From NCBI RefSeq assembly GCF_000764305.2, contig NW_025934572.1:124001-188000 (forward strand): 64,000 nt of DNA. Reading direction: 5' to 3'. This document shows, in pieces, positions 25,370 through 36,354 of the stretch (the stretch's first letter is position 1; the number at the start of each line of letters is the position of its first letter). The DNA comes from Hyalella azteca (taxonomy: Eukaryota; Arthropoda; Malacostraca; Amphipoda; Hyalellidae). A program made the position numbers and the translations under genes. Under the pieces are notes generated by a model. The model was not told the DNA's origin. It saw nothing but the letters and a program-made list of their open reading frames with translations, and did no database searches.

Positions 25370-28300
25370 ACAAGTCCGCGTTATTTAAAAATGAAAACAC
25401 TTTCACTTGTTTGGCTTGTTCATTCTATTTGCACTCACTTTTACTGACTTCACTGAACTGAACTGAAATTCGGTTATTCTCTGGCACGGATCATAAAAAA
25501 ATGCGAAAAGAGTTCCGAAAACGGCACAGTAAAAAGTTAAATATGTAGAAATTTGGGACCACGAGCACGAGCGTCCGCTCTCGACCACGGTTTAACGGAG
25601 ACCACCTCTCGACCACGGTTTAACGGAGCGCAGAAAACTAAGAACACTTGTACGCAACAGAGAACATTTTAAAGTTGTACGTGGCGGCAACCATCAGCGC
25701 AAATCATTTTGCGCTCACTAAAACGTATCCTTTTTGGGAAGTAGGCTTGTGACAATATTGCTCCGGTCATGTCGGGCGGTACTGGGTTAAGCCGGAATTG
25801 ACAGCCTTTCAGCTTTTATTTGCAAATTATTTCCCACCGTAACTGATAACAGACGATCATTTCAGTTATTAGACGAAGGGTATTGCATTACCTATTTTTC
25901 CCAACTACCAGCAGGTGCTAGTTTCTGCACAAGCAAAGCCTAGATCGTGAGTTGACCCGCGTTAGTGGAACGTCAAAATGAAGTGGACCTCCAGTCAGGC
26001 GGACTGAAACACTTCCAAGGATGGAGGCAGGTCAAATAATTACCCAACTCTGACCGGGAAGAGGCATCTACAGACTAAGGCTCTACTTAACTAATAACTA
26101 AAGTGTCAATTCAAGGAAAGACTGGTAAAATACGCTGCCTGACATCAAACCCTTTCAGTTTCGTACCCAGAACTTATTCCACTTCTTAAGTTCTTCCTCA
26201 TTTTCCCCTATACTTGAACTTGACAATCTCATATGAGATTTTATGTGATGCGGCCCAGAGAGTGTTTTTAGACGAAAGATTTGTGACATAGAATCTGCCC
26301 GAACATCTTAACGCAAAATTTTCTTAACGTTATATTGTAATATCTCATGATATCTGATTAATTTTGCGGCACCTTGGGCGAGTCGTTGCTATTTCTAACG
26401 CTAAAGATTTAGTGCCATTTTTGTATCTCTCACTTGGCTATTATTGATATTGCGCTATGCGCTAGCAGTTTGATTTGAGCTGAATATTGAACGAACTCCA
26501 CCTCACTGCTATGTTCAACAATCAACATGCTCATCCGATACTTGCATAAATTGAATAACGTCTAATAATATCGAAATATCAATGTGTAATTTAGTTTGGG
26601 ATATGCTTTGAATTAATTTCGCCAATCTCATAATTTATCATAAGAGTGAGAGCAGTTATTAATCAATGGCGGCTGCAACAATGATTGGGTAATGTTGCAG
26701 GCAACAAACATTTCAGTCAAGCGGGATATTCCTCTTATTTCGGTGTTGATAAAAATTACGCTCATCCTGAACATTGGATTATGATGTATTGTATCAAAGA
26801 GCTATGGCATACAATATCATTACTCTGACTTCCCTTCACAACTCGTAAAACGATATCGTTTACCAATTTATATCCGCTTTAAGATCTGCCTACCGGTAGC
26901 CGATCTTTAGGTTCTGGAAGCCCAACATCTCCGCCGCATTTAAATGATCTTTAATTCGTCGCGTGACGTAGGGTTAAAAAGGGAAGCGAGTATGGCGGCA
27001 CGTTTTCATTAAAGGCATTATTATTGCATTCTGTTATAACAATTTGCTTTGTGTCAGTGTCAGTTCAACACTTTTTGGCAAATATTTATTCGATAATTTG
27101 TTATGGTTCTGGTTCTCCGCTTCTCTCTCTGTATAATCATAATGTGAAGCATCGAATGTGTTGATTGTGCATTTCATTTGTGTTGCAACAAATGCATCAA
27201 TTTACAGACTGCAAATTGCAGTAATGACTCGCATGAGTCAATAAGAGTAATTAATATTACCAGCCTGCTGTCGACACTTGACTGACTGACTGAGTTGACC
27301 GAACGTCCGAACCCTCAGCCTCAAGTCAAGCCTCAAATCTCAATGCCATGGCATGTGCCTGGCTGCTAGTCTGGAAAAGTCCTATTTTTGTCTGAAATAT
27401 CGCGGCTCTAATATCATATAATTTCAGTAGGTATGAAATCTCGCAGCTTGAATGTCATAAATTTTTGTTCGATTAAAAAATTGCGGTTTGCACTTTGCAA
27501 ACATGTCATTTCATAAAATTTTCAACTTCCGCAATCCGCATTGCTTTACCGTTTCCGCCAAAAATATCTTGCAGAAAAAACATAAACATCGTAATGTAAA
27601 CAAATAAACAAAACGTTTGTTGAAGATCGCGCATAGTTGCGGTCATGTCAAAGCGGTCAGACTGTATATTAACACGTGCTGAACTTACAGTAGAGACAAA
27701 TTTTATTGTTGNGACTGGGTCAAGGTCCGAAGGCCAGATTACGAATGGTATTACAGATATGCAAATGATTATGACAACTTGAGTTACTTGACGTTGTAAT
27801 ATCCTAGGTCGGTGCTAATAATATTAATATGTAGCCAAATAATATTCAACAGAAAATCAACTGCAGTTGCTAATTGATAATGATGCTTAAGGCAATAAAA
27901 TGGATAATACTGTTGAGTCAGAGTTATTGGGTAACTCTGCTAAAATTCGATAGGCTAGCAACGTTCCTCAAAAATGAGTTACGGGGGGTAACTGGAGAAA
28001 ATATATATACAAGGTCGCTACAAAAGTATTGTTTTGATATACGATTGAACAGGAAAGTCATAAATTAATTAGTTCATTCATTATTAAAAATAAAGATTTA
28101 ATTGTTCTGTATACATCAAGTTCTGTTTACATGGAAAACATTTTCAAACATTTCTAACGCAACGGTCGATTAATCCCTGTATTTAGTTTTACAAGAATTT
28201 TCAACCTGTAGATCAAGGCAACATTTGCAATTTATTTCATTGCCATCATCGGAAGATGCAAACCCGTTCGATGCGACATGCTTAGCTTTGGATACGTGAT

Positions 28301-28960
28301 TTTGAATTGGATATTCATTGTAACTTTAATTGTGCAAGAAGTGCTACTGGTTATGAAATTAAAATAAAAATTCTTAGTTTTGTTATAGTAACTGTTGCTG
28401 ATAACTGATAAGTTGATAACTGGTCAGTCTGGACCAGGACTGGACCCTAAACTAAAGTTAACTAAACTTCTTGACTAAAGAAAGCCCTTTTAATAGCCAA
28501 AGAAGTTTGTCGTAGCTTGTTATACATTGCACAAGCTTCATTTGCCTATTCTGTGCTTCTTTTTAATTTCAAGTATTGCCGATTACTCTAACATATTGGA
28601 ATGTGCTGCATTGATGTCTTTTATTTTATTGTCAGGTGCAGCTGACAACGCTGAAAATGAATAAATTCGATGCAATCTGCATAGGATAAAGAGTTGAAAA
28701 TGAAACAAAATTAATATCTTAGTTTTGTATTTAAAAATGAGTTCATCATTCCGAGAAAGCTGTGCCCTCTGCATTTTAGGGATAGCTTGCGTTTGATTAC
28801 GCGCAATATTTACGTATCACTATTAGAAGCGGTCAGACGTCATTGTTCATTCAGGAGTAAAGAAGGCACGGTACCTGGTGTGAAGAAATTAAACCATCCA
28901 ATGTACAAAAACTTGAGGTTATCTACTAATCTTCTTATTAACTATGATTTTTTTTGTTGT
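25370..28960. other. No gene recognised
   Basis: AT-rich intergenic DNA. A 28-bp direct duplication (CGACCACGGTTTAACGGAG...) lies at 25573-25630, and a single ambiguous base lies at 27712. No exon, RNA gene or named repeat is supported. Confidence 0.45.
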
Positions 28961-28968
28961 TAAGTGCA

Positions 28969-29146
28969 TAGTGACAAACCAGAGAGTTTTTAGAATCAGT
29001 TCATTTTTAATTTCCTCATTTACCCAAGATGCAAACCAATTTCTTATGTATGATGATGCTGGTATCCAGGATACTTTACTGGTCTACTTATAGGACTCAA
29101 AAATGAACTTGAGGGAGAGTCTAAAAAACTCTCTGCTTTGCCACTA
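28969..29146. mobile_element. 185-bp MITE family, copy 2 (inverted)
   Basis: The ends TAGTGACAAACCAGAG and CTCTCTGCTTTGCCACTA are the counterparts of the copy at 7812-7996, and the interior matches in reverse orientation (GTAAATGAGGAAATT, GACTCT.CCTCAAGTTCA). Confidence 0.7.
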
Positions 29147-29182
29147 TGGTTAAGTGAGCTGTGACCAAACTAGCTACTAAGA

Positions 29183-29285
29183 AACCTACCGACCAACGAC
29201 TGGAAAACCTACCGACCAACGACTGGAAAACCTACCGAGTACCGACCAACGACTGGAAAACCTACCGACCAACGAGTGGCATGTG
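29183..29285. repeat. 23-bp tandem repeat
   Basis: The unit ACCTACCGACCAACGACTGGAAA occurs about four and a half times with a small insertion. It makes a short peptide repeat in one frame that has no support as a gene. Confidence 0.8.
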
Positions 29286-30734
29286 GATTTTCAACGACCA
29301 GATGACCCCTGAGATACTATTACAACGACTCTTATGCCACACTATGAAACCTGGATGGTAGGTAGGCTATTAGATTGTAAAAATGGCTTCTCACCTTTTT
29401 CAAGCGCTCGATCAAAACAGCTTTGACACCGTTTTTATCCAAATTTCTTTTTTCTAACTCAGCGCGTAATTCCACAACTCGCATATCTTCAAGTTTTTTC
29501 ATTTTTGTGTCGCACTTGGACTATTGGATCTGTTTGTAGACAATTGATACACACGTCTGCACTTTCATAGATTATCTTCCAATATGGCGGAGGCAGAAAA
29601 CAAATGAGCGACGGTGAAGACTTACTGAAATTAGGCGTAAATTGATGTGTACAATTTTTACCCTAAAAATACATGACAGAACTATGTCATAACTTGCGAA
29701 ATCCATTCCTGAGATTGAATTTGGCAAATTATGCCTATATATGCACGATATATATAAATACATGGAATTATTACAAGTTCCACTATTTTGCGGTCCTCAT
29801 TATGGTCGCTAAGCGCTGCTGATCTCCGAGATCTAAGTCTGAATAATTGGTGCATAATATTGACATGGGCATGAAATACTTCTCAGATTGGTGACGCATC
29901 CTAATGAAACTGCATAAAATAATCGACTCTGGAACTCACTATTACGTATTTTCCTACTCAACGGGCGTCTCAGCGGCCAGTTGTCTGCGGGGTGAACGCT
30001 AATGAAAACGTGGAAAATTGTGCAACCCGAAAAAAACTGTAGATTTTCGGAGATCAAGTGAAAATTTTCACTGGATTTTGAACGATATATCATGTTCGGG
30101 TTATACTAAACATTTTTTCCGCAACGGATTGGATGTAAACAATGTTAAAAAATGTTAATTGTTTGAAGTATAGTTTGAATTACGATGAATTTGAAAGAAA
30201 TCCGTTCGGTATGTATGAATTTATGACTGGGTAAGTTGAAAATGAAGTCATGTTTTCCGTATTAATATAAAAGTATTTGATGTAAAAATCTGAAATAAAT
30301 CTGTCCGCAAATTACTAATATTATCTACTTATATTTCAAATTTGAAAGAAATCCGTTCGGTATTTATGGATTTATGACTGGGTAAGTTGAAGGTGAAGTT
30401 AGGTTTGCCTCTTGAGATCGCGCTTGAGTTCGCGCTTGAGTTCGCTGAAGTGTCGATCCGGTTGAGCTCTGCAGCTTGCAACATTTTTTGCCTCTTCTAC
30501 ATTAAATGCATGAATATCCTGGTAACTTCCGAATGGAGTCGGATTGAAAAAAAGTCCGATTTTAGCACATCTTGAGCAGATTATTGGTCTAATTTTATGC
30601 AAAAATTCCATTAATATATTTTGAGCAGTTGAAAGGTATTTCGTTTTCAGTGTGAGCAAACGCACCAACTATACTGTAGAGTGTATAGGGTGTATCCGAG
30701 GGATAATTATCATCCGATACCATAGTTTATAGCT

Positions 30735-31165
30735 ATATAACATATCATAGCATAGTGATGTCAGCACTGAATAATAGGCCTGATGTGGCCTATCAGCTGT
30801 CACCGATTTTTGTACTTTTCGTGAATTGTCCACAGGAAATCTAAAAACAGGTCCTTCGACCGGAATCTTTTCAAAATTGACGACAGTTTGAAATAGCTGC
30901 TAAATTTCCACCGGGTACGATATGGTGCATTAGTGCTAGGCATTTCAAGTCTGAACATATATTTCTCCATAGTTTTGTCTAGTCTGTTCTTGAACGAGTT
31001 TATACCCGGAGCGTCAACGATGTGATCGGGGAGGCTGTTCCACATGTCGGTGATTCGAAGCGAGAAGAAATGATGTCGCGTGGATGAGTTGCAACGCGGT
31101 TTTGTAGTTTATAGCCGTGGCTCCTGTGTTGGTTCAGGTTTCGAATTCTAGTAATACTTCTGGGA
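30735..31165 (-). mobile_element. CR1/L2-like LINE, 5'-truncated copy (minus strand)
   Basis: On the minus strand it reads RCNSSTRHHFFSLRITDMWN, then SLPDHIVDAPGINSFKNRLD and YMFRLEMPST, followed by the common 3' end. It ends the RT ORF in frame over about 90 residues, making it the best preserved C terminus of this family here. The SINE copy at 31178-31416 abuts it. Confidence 0.85.
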
Positions 31166-31177
31166 CCTTATAAATAT

Positions 31178-31416
31178 AGCGGTTTCAGCGTTTATTGTGC
31201 CGTAGGCCTGTCACTGATTCATAACATCGCAGATCATCCACAGCTTGTTGCGGGCTCGAACTCGCAACTCACTGCTACAATTCCGCCGTACTCAACCGCC
31301 CGTCCTCCTTGCCGATTCTGACCAGAAACTGTCGCACAGAACTGGGATTGAACCCGCTCCTCTCTGCTCCAATTCTGGTACTCTGAACTTTAACTACTGG
31401 GCAACCCTGCCACGCC
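31178..31416 (-). mobile_element. tRNA-derived SINE, copy 2
   Basis: On the minus strand: tRNA-like head (GCCCAGTAGTTAAAGTTCAG, then GGGTTCAATCCCAG as B box), body, and a tail with GAATCAGTGACAGGCC and CAATAAACGCTGAAACC. It is homologous to 15786-16014 and lies directly beside a LINE with the matching 3' end. Confidence 0.75.
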
Positions 31417-31437
31417 ACACGGAAACCCCTCCCCTAC

Positions 31438-31938
31438 CTATAAGCTCCCAGCGATTCTTATTTGGCTTCTTTTGTTGAGATCAAACGCTTGACTCGTGTC
31501 TATTGCGTTTTGAAAAAGCACATTGGCATGATTCGGTGAGCAGGGAAGTGCAAAATTTGTGTCATACCGTAAAAATGAGCTTAGTAGACAAAGTAGAAGC
31601 ATGACTGGAACTCTTCTTTTGTTCAAATCGCTGGATAAGAGCCTCCGAAATGAAATGGAGCATGTCAGGGCCTCAGTTTGTCTTAACGGTTTACTCAAGT
31701 TTGCCTTTTTACGGGCAAGCACGCTAGACGGTATGGTAGTGTAGCTGTTTTCTTTAGAGCAGCAATTCAAAGTTTTAACTACAGGAGGCCAAAACGTAGC
31801 ACTGCTGTACCATGTTAGCCTATCTTCCCCGTATTGACGAGATATAGAGACAATGCAAACTTTCGTTACAAAAGCATTAGTTTGACAACGTGATGACTTG
31901 TAACAGTTCACGTTGTAACCTACATATATAAATGTCAC
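31438..31938 (-). CDS. Unrecognised 166-residue open frame
   Basis: This is the longest non-repetitive open frame in the 25-61 kb region outside the tandem arrays. It contains no family motif I recognise. Its 3' end overlaps the edge of the SINE neighbourhood. It may be a decayed mobile-element frame or chance; composition does not decide. Confidence 0.15.
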   Translation of the reverse strand: MTFIYVGYNVNCYKSSRCQTNAFVTKVCIVSISRQYGEDRLTWYSSATFWPPVVKTLNCCSKENSYTTIPSSVLARKKANLSKPLRQTEALTCSISFRRLLSSDLNKRRVPVMLLLCLLSSFLRYDTNFALPCSPNHANVLFQNAIDTSQAFDLNKRSQIRIAGSL

Positions 31939-32344
31939 TTTACATATAGTTATCCAATTTTAACAGTCCATCCCTCCGAAGCAGCTAACTCATCACGCAA
32001 AACCGCTGGTCACTGCTGCCCAAGCAAGTTCAGTTTCTTTATCGCACCACTTGTGATTACTGCCCAGGCACTCGCTATTAGGGGCTCATCTACGTCGTGG
32101 CGAGACCCCTCTCGGAGTGCTAAATTGGCCCCACTTCAACCTTACTGGTGAGCCATGGGGAGATGGCCCGCAGAGTTCTGCGACAGGAGGACGCTAACCA
32201 GTTGGCTTGAAACAAGATTTTTTCTAATGGGGTGTGGAGGCTAGAACCAGATCAAATTTAATTATTGTTGACTTTGTCTCCGTTTCGGGGTTTTTAAGGC
32301 CAGGGTAATAAGAGTTAGGATAATACTTGCTCGATGATGGTGGC

Positions 32345-32430
32345 CCCGGGACTAACTAGGAGACCAGGGCACGTGGTGACGACGAGGTGTCAGGAGCACG
32401 TGGTGATGACGAGGTGTCAGGAGCACGTGG
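32345..32430. repeat. 27-bp tandem repeat
   Basis: About two and a half copies of a unit containing GCACGTGGTGA and CGAGGTGTCAGGA. Confidence 0.7.
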
Positions 32431-32768
32431 AGGGCAGCAATGTGTGTTTAGTTGGTGCTGACGTGATGTGTTGCTGCTAAACAAAGCTTTGTTAATTTTG
32501 AACACACGGTTCAATTTGGTAAGTAAGCAAGTTATTAAGTGCGTTTAAGGCATGACAAATTTGACTAACACAGAACATTGCACTCTCTACAGATTCCATC
32601 TATCACGGCTTCGCTACATTGATCACAATTCACAAGTGGAGACAAGTCAAGCCGAAAGGCAATGTTTCTAAGTTAGTCAACTTACCACGATCCTACCGGA
32701 GAAGCGGCTGGTATGAGAGTGAGCTCTGAGTGGGTAGAAGTGAGCAGCGAGAAACCTACCGGAAATGA

Positions 32769-33360
32769 ATGTTGCCAACGGATGTAGTGATTCACAAGTA
32801 TGAATTCTATCTAAACTCTTTTCTTAAATATAAAAGTAGTTATGTAGAGAAATTTGCTGCATCGGGACTTAGCGAGCCAGTTGCCAGATCCCTGTACCTT
32901 CTCCTCCTGCTCGGTGGCGACATCAAGCCAAACCCGGGCCCTGTCACCGGATGCCCCACCCGCACCACGCGTATAACATCTTCTCGCGTGGGTGGGGGAT
33001 CTGTCCTGTGCAACACTTGCCAACGCATGTTCCACCTCCAGTGCACTTTATTTTCAACCCTTATAAACTATACCAACAACTGGTTCTGCTCGCTGTGCCT
33101 CTCACTGGCCAAGACATTCGCGCCGCAAATTCAACTGCGTACACAGGTCCCTCACTCGCCGGTGCCTCCCCTCGGCTTCTATTGCAGCCTGGCCCCCCGC
33201 CTGGGTCTCCCTCTCCGCCTCGCAGTCTATCCCGCTCGACCACAAGCCAGCATACCGCAAACAAAACCTTAACATCCTACAACTTAAAATTGATGGCCTG
33301 CACATAAAGCACGTCGAATTTCATGCAATTCGGACAAATTTCACGTCGCCATCCCATCTT
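32769..33360 (+). mobile_element. 5' part of a CR1/L2-type LINE with 2A-like motif and PHD-like finger
   Basis: The frame from 32769 (167 codons) carries LYLLLLLGGDIKPNPGP, a 2A-like ribosome-skipping motif of the GDI.PNPGP type known from LINE proteins. A Cys/His cluster follows (CNTCQRMFHLQC...WFCSLC), like the PHD-type finger of CR1/L2 ORF1 or N-terminal regions. After a frame change, NLNILQLKIDGLHIKHVEF resembles the start of the endonuclease domain (NILQWN..G). The element stops there, with no endonuclease body or RT, so it is a 3'-truncated or rearranged copy. Its link to the LINE 3' ends elsewhere is not shown. Confidence 0.75.
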
Positions 33361-34300
33361 ACGAGACAAAGCGCAGGCAATCGCTCATGACACCTGCTAT
33401 TCCAAACTACACTGCCGGCAGACAGGATAGCCTACACGGGTAATGTGGTGGATTAATTACATGTATTTACTAATATATTGAATCCTAGGGGAAAACACAG
33501 CACATCAGAACTCTGGCATAAGTAGACAGGAACGCAGAACTACAGGCATTTCACATCCAGATGGGTTACGAAAAAAAACATTACCCCAACGTATACATTA
33601 CTCCAGTACACTCACCAGATTAGGCGGCCTACTACCGGCTCCCCAGCGACGTCATTTTAGATTATCTGCAATTATTTAATCATTGTGCCATTGCGAAAGA
33701 TTAGTTCGTTTCCATGCAATCACTAAATCCTGTTCCGCCAATTTGGACAGCTGTTTGGTCCTAGTCCGGGTTGCAAAAGAGAAGAGACATTTGGGGTTCT
33801 GTTCTGACCGCTGAAGCGGAAGGTGTGCTGTGCTGAGCTCCCATGACGAAAGCCGGCTTCAGCCGGCTGCCACGTCATCGTTCTCAAATTTTAAGTGCCC
33901 GTGGATGCTGTACATTGCTGTCTCGCTCCGAGGCGTTGAACCGGCGAAGGAGCTACTTGCTATAGACAAATACCTAGCAATGCCCACTGCAAAATGCAGT
34001 TCAGCTGATACGATTTGAGAAAAATTTTTTTTTGCATCGCGGCCGTCGCCTAGTCCTGACTGGCTTCGCCAGGTGTACTGTTTGAGTGCTTGGAACCGTT
34101 ACTTTACAAAAACCTTAAGATAGCCCCAGCCCCCATGTGTGGTTGGTGCCTCCGCCCTCCGGGTCTGGGTTTATGGTTGGTGCCCCGTCTTCACATTAAT
34201 TCTCATCATATTCTTCACATTCATTCTCTTCATATTCTTCACATTCATTCTATTCTTGCAAGTTCGTATACCGTGAGTTTCCGGAAACTCATTAGCTCAG
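33361..34300. other. No gene recognised
   Basis: Mixed-composition DNA with a GC-rich inverted motif AGCCGGCTTCAGCCGGCT at 33850-33867. No gene is supported. Confidence 0.4.
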
Positions 34301-34304
34301 CGTT

Positions 34305-34495
34305 ACTTCCCCCAGGTGAGTGGTTGGTGCCCCCAGGTGAGTGGTTAGCCGTTAGTGCCCCCAGGTGAGTGGTTAGTGCCCCCAGGTGAGTGGTTAGTGC
34401 CCCCAGGTGAGTGGTTAGTGCCCCCAGGTGCGTGGTTAGTGCCCCCAGGTGAGTGGTTATTGCCCCCAGGTGAGTGGTTAGTGCCCCCAGGCGCT
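34305..34495 (+). repeat. 21-bp minisatellite made of splice-donor consensus (CAG|GTGAGT)
   Basis: Eight to nine copies of GTGCCCCCAGGTGAGTGGTTA. Every unit contains a full 5' splice-site consensus on the plus strand. Each of the six frames is open over much of it, giving artefactual proteins. No exon upstream was identified with confidence. Confidence 0.85.
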
Positions 34496-34548
34496 CTCTG
34501 CCCTGGAGTGGGACTCTCTGCCCTGGAGTGGGAGTGGGATTTTCCACC

Positions 34549-34866
34549 CCGGTGTGGTCTCCACTTTGGCGGCCCCATTCTGCAGTCATTCAGCCGTCAA
34601 GAAACATGGACAACTCTTCAGAACACCTAAATTTGTTGCTGAACCTAATTTTTCCTTACTAACACCGTAATTTCCTTAAACCGTCCTGTCATGGGGCCAC
34701 ATTAGGTGTGGTCTCCACTTTGGTGGCCCCATTCTGCAGTCATTCAGCCGTCAAGAAACATGGACAACTCTTCAGAACACCTAAATTTGTTGCTGAACCT
34801 AATTTTTCCTTACTTAGCTTACTAACACCGTAATTTCCTTAAACCGTCCTGTCATGGGCCACATTG
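34549..34866. repeat. Tandem duplication of about 158 bp
   Basis: The block starting GGTGTGGTCTCCACTTTGG and ending CCGTCCTGTCATGGGCCACA is present twice back to back. The second copy has an extra TTAGC insertion. Confidence 0.9.
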
Positions 34867-34930
34867 AACTAGTATTCAGAGGCTCCCATAAACTTTGATT
34901 TAAGAAGAAGAAGAAGAGACATTTCGTTTG

Positions 34931-35288
34931 CGTCCTCTCTGGCTTGGAAATCCAGACTCTGACCACACGAATATTACTGGGAGGAGGAGACTATCAAAAA
35001 CAAACACAGCACCTCATAATTAAAGCAGTTGCAGAATTTCTCACAAGCACTGGTCGTTTGGAAACGCTGTGAGAAGACCATTTGTTGGGGGCAACCTTGA
35101 AAGCAGGGAAACAGCGAGCATCATCCAGGCCATTTGGAAGTAGTTGCTGTTCCACCTGCAAGCCAATGAAACTTGTCTGCTGCTGAGGAAGAGACCCAAG
35201 AAAGCAATCAACACTGCCATGTCCAGATGTGACAGTTGGCCCACAGGAGGTCATCTACACATCTCAAACAAAGCTAACAACAACAACA
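34931..35288 (+). mobile_element. Short insertion flanked by a 12-bp target-site duplication
   Basis: ACATTTCGTTTG occurs at 34919-34930 and again at 35289-35300. The 358-bp insert ends in (CAA)n at its right end. This fits a 5'-truncated LINE copy with a simple-repeat tail, though no RT motif can be read. Confidence 0.6.
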
Positions 35289-35300
35289 ACATTTCGTTTG

Positions 35301-36350
35301 TTTGCTCGAGGACTCGAGGTGAGAAGGCGTGCTACGCATGCTGCTAGTGCTCTGTGCCATAGAAAACCGCAAACGCAAAGCGTTAATCATCACAAAAAAT
35401 TCTAGTGAATCTAGTCTTCTCTTAAATTACCTCACTTGAAAATCATTATAGAATCTTAGGCTGAGATGTTTTCATGTGGAAATTAAGTTAACACCCAATT
35501 TTGGGAACAAAACCACCGGCAGGCCATCCGGGACGGCCAAGCGGCAACTGGCAACTTGGCAAGGATGACTAAGGAAAAGGAAACTGAACCACAACTGGCC
35601 ACTTCATCAGCCCCTGCTGAAACTCCCTTGTCTCAGCAGCCAAAAAGCAAGAGAGCAAATACCAAAACGCAAGCGCCATAGAGAAAAGTTGTGTCTGATT
35701 CAGTCTGAATTTGCTGGATCATTGAAAAGCCAAATGAGCTAATTCAGTCATGGAATATATCTACTTGGCAAGTTGTGCATGATCTAAAAATTATGGTTCA
35801 TATATTATTTTTGATATAAAAATTTTAGTTAAGATAGGATAGGTAGTAAGAATAAAAATAAGAGGGAATCAGGGATTAAAGTTGCATTTGAAAGAATCAA
35901 GAATGAGGGTTGCAACTTGCAATACTTTTAAGTTTAGAAATTCAATAAGACTACCATAAATATTAATCCATTAGCAATTCCTCTGCAAGTGAAACACAAC
36001 AAATTAACATTTATGAATTAATAACAAATCATGCCACCAATAAAACATTACCATGTGCCAGGCTGTAGAGTAGGGCCTTTCAGCTAGAGATATAGGCGTC
36101 TTTTCAAGCTCTCCATCAGCCACACTGCCACATTGACCTTAAATCGGTGTTCATGGCCGATCATAAACTATGGCTCACCATTCTCAGGCAGCCATGACCG
36201 ATCATAAACTATAGATTGCTCGATCATCCCCAACTGTCACCGCGCCCATCTTCAGCTTGTTTGATTGCTTGTATCTGTCACCTGATCAGTGATTACAATG
36301 TGCGTACGTCTGGCAAGCCCAATGCTAGTATGCTACTGCTGAAAAAATTT
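35301..36350. other. No gene recognised
   Basis: A short lysine-rich open frame near 35566 (starting MTKEKETEPQL) is the only coding-like item and is not supported by any motif. Confidence 0.35.
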
Positions 36351-36354
36351 GTCA

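Noticed and set aside
34245..34589. Repeat proteins (GGTNHSP / PPGEWLV types) on both strands
   Set aside because: Translations of the 21-bp donor-motif array; the frame choice is arbitrary.
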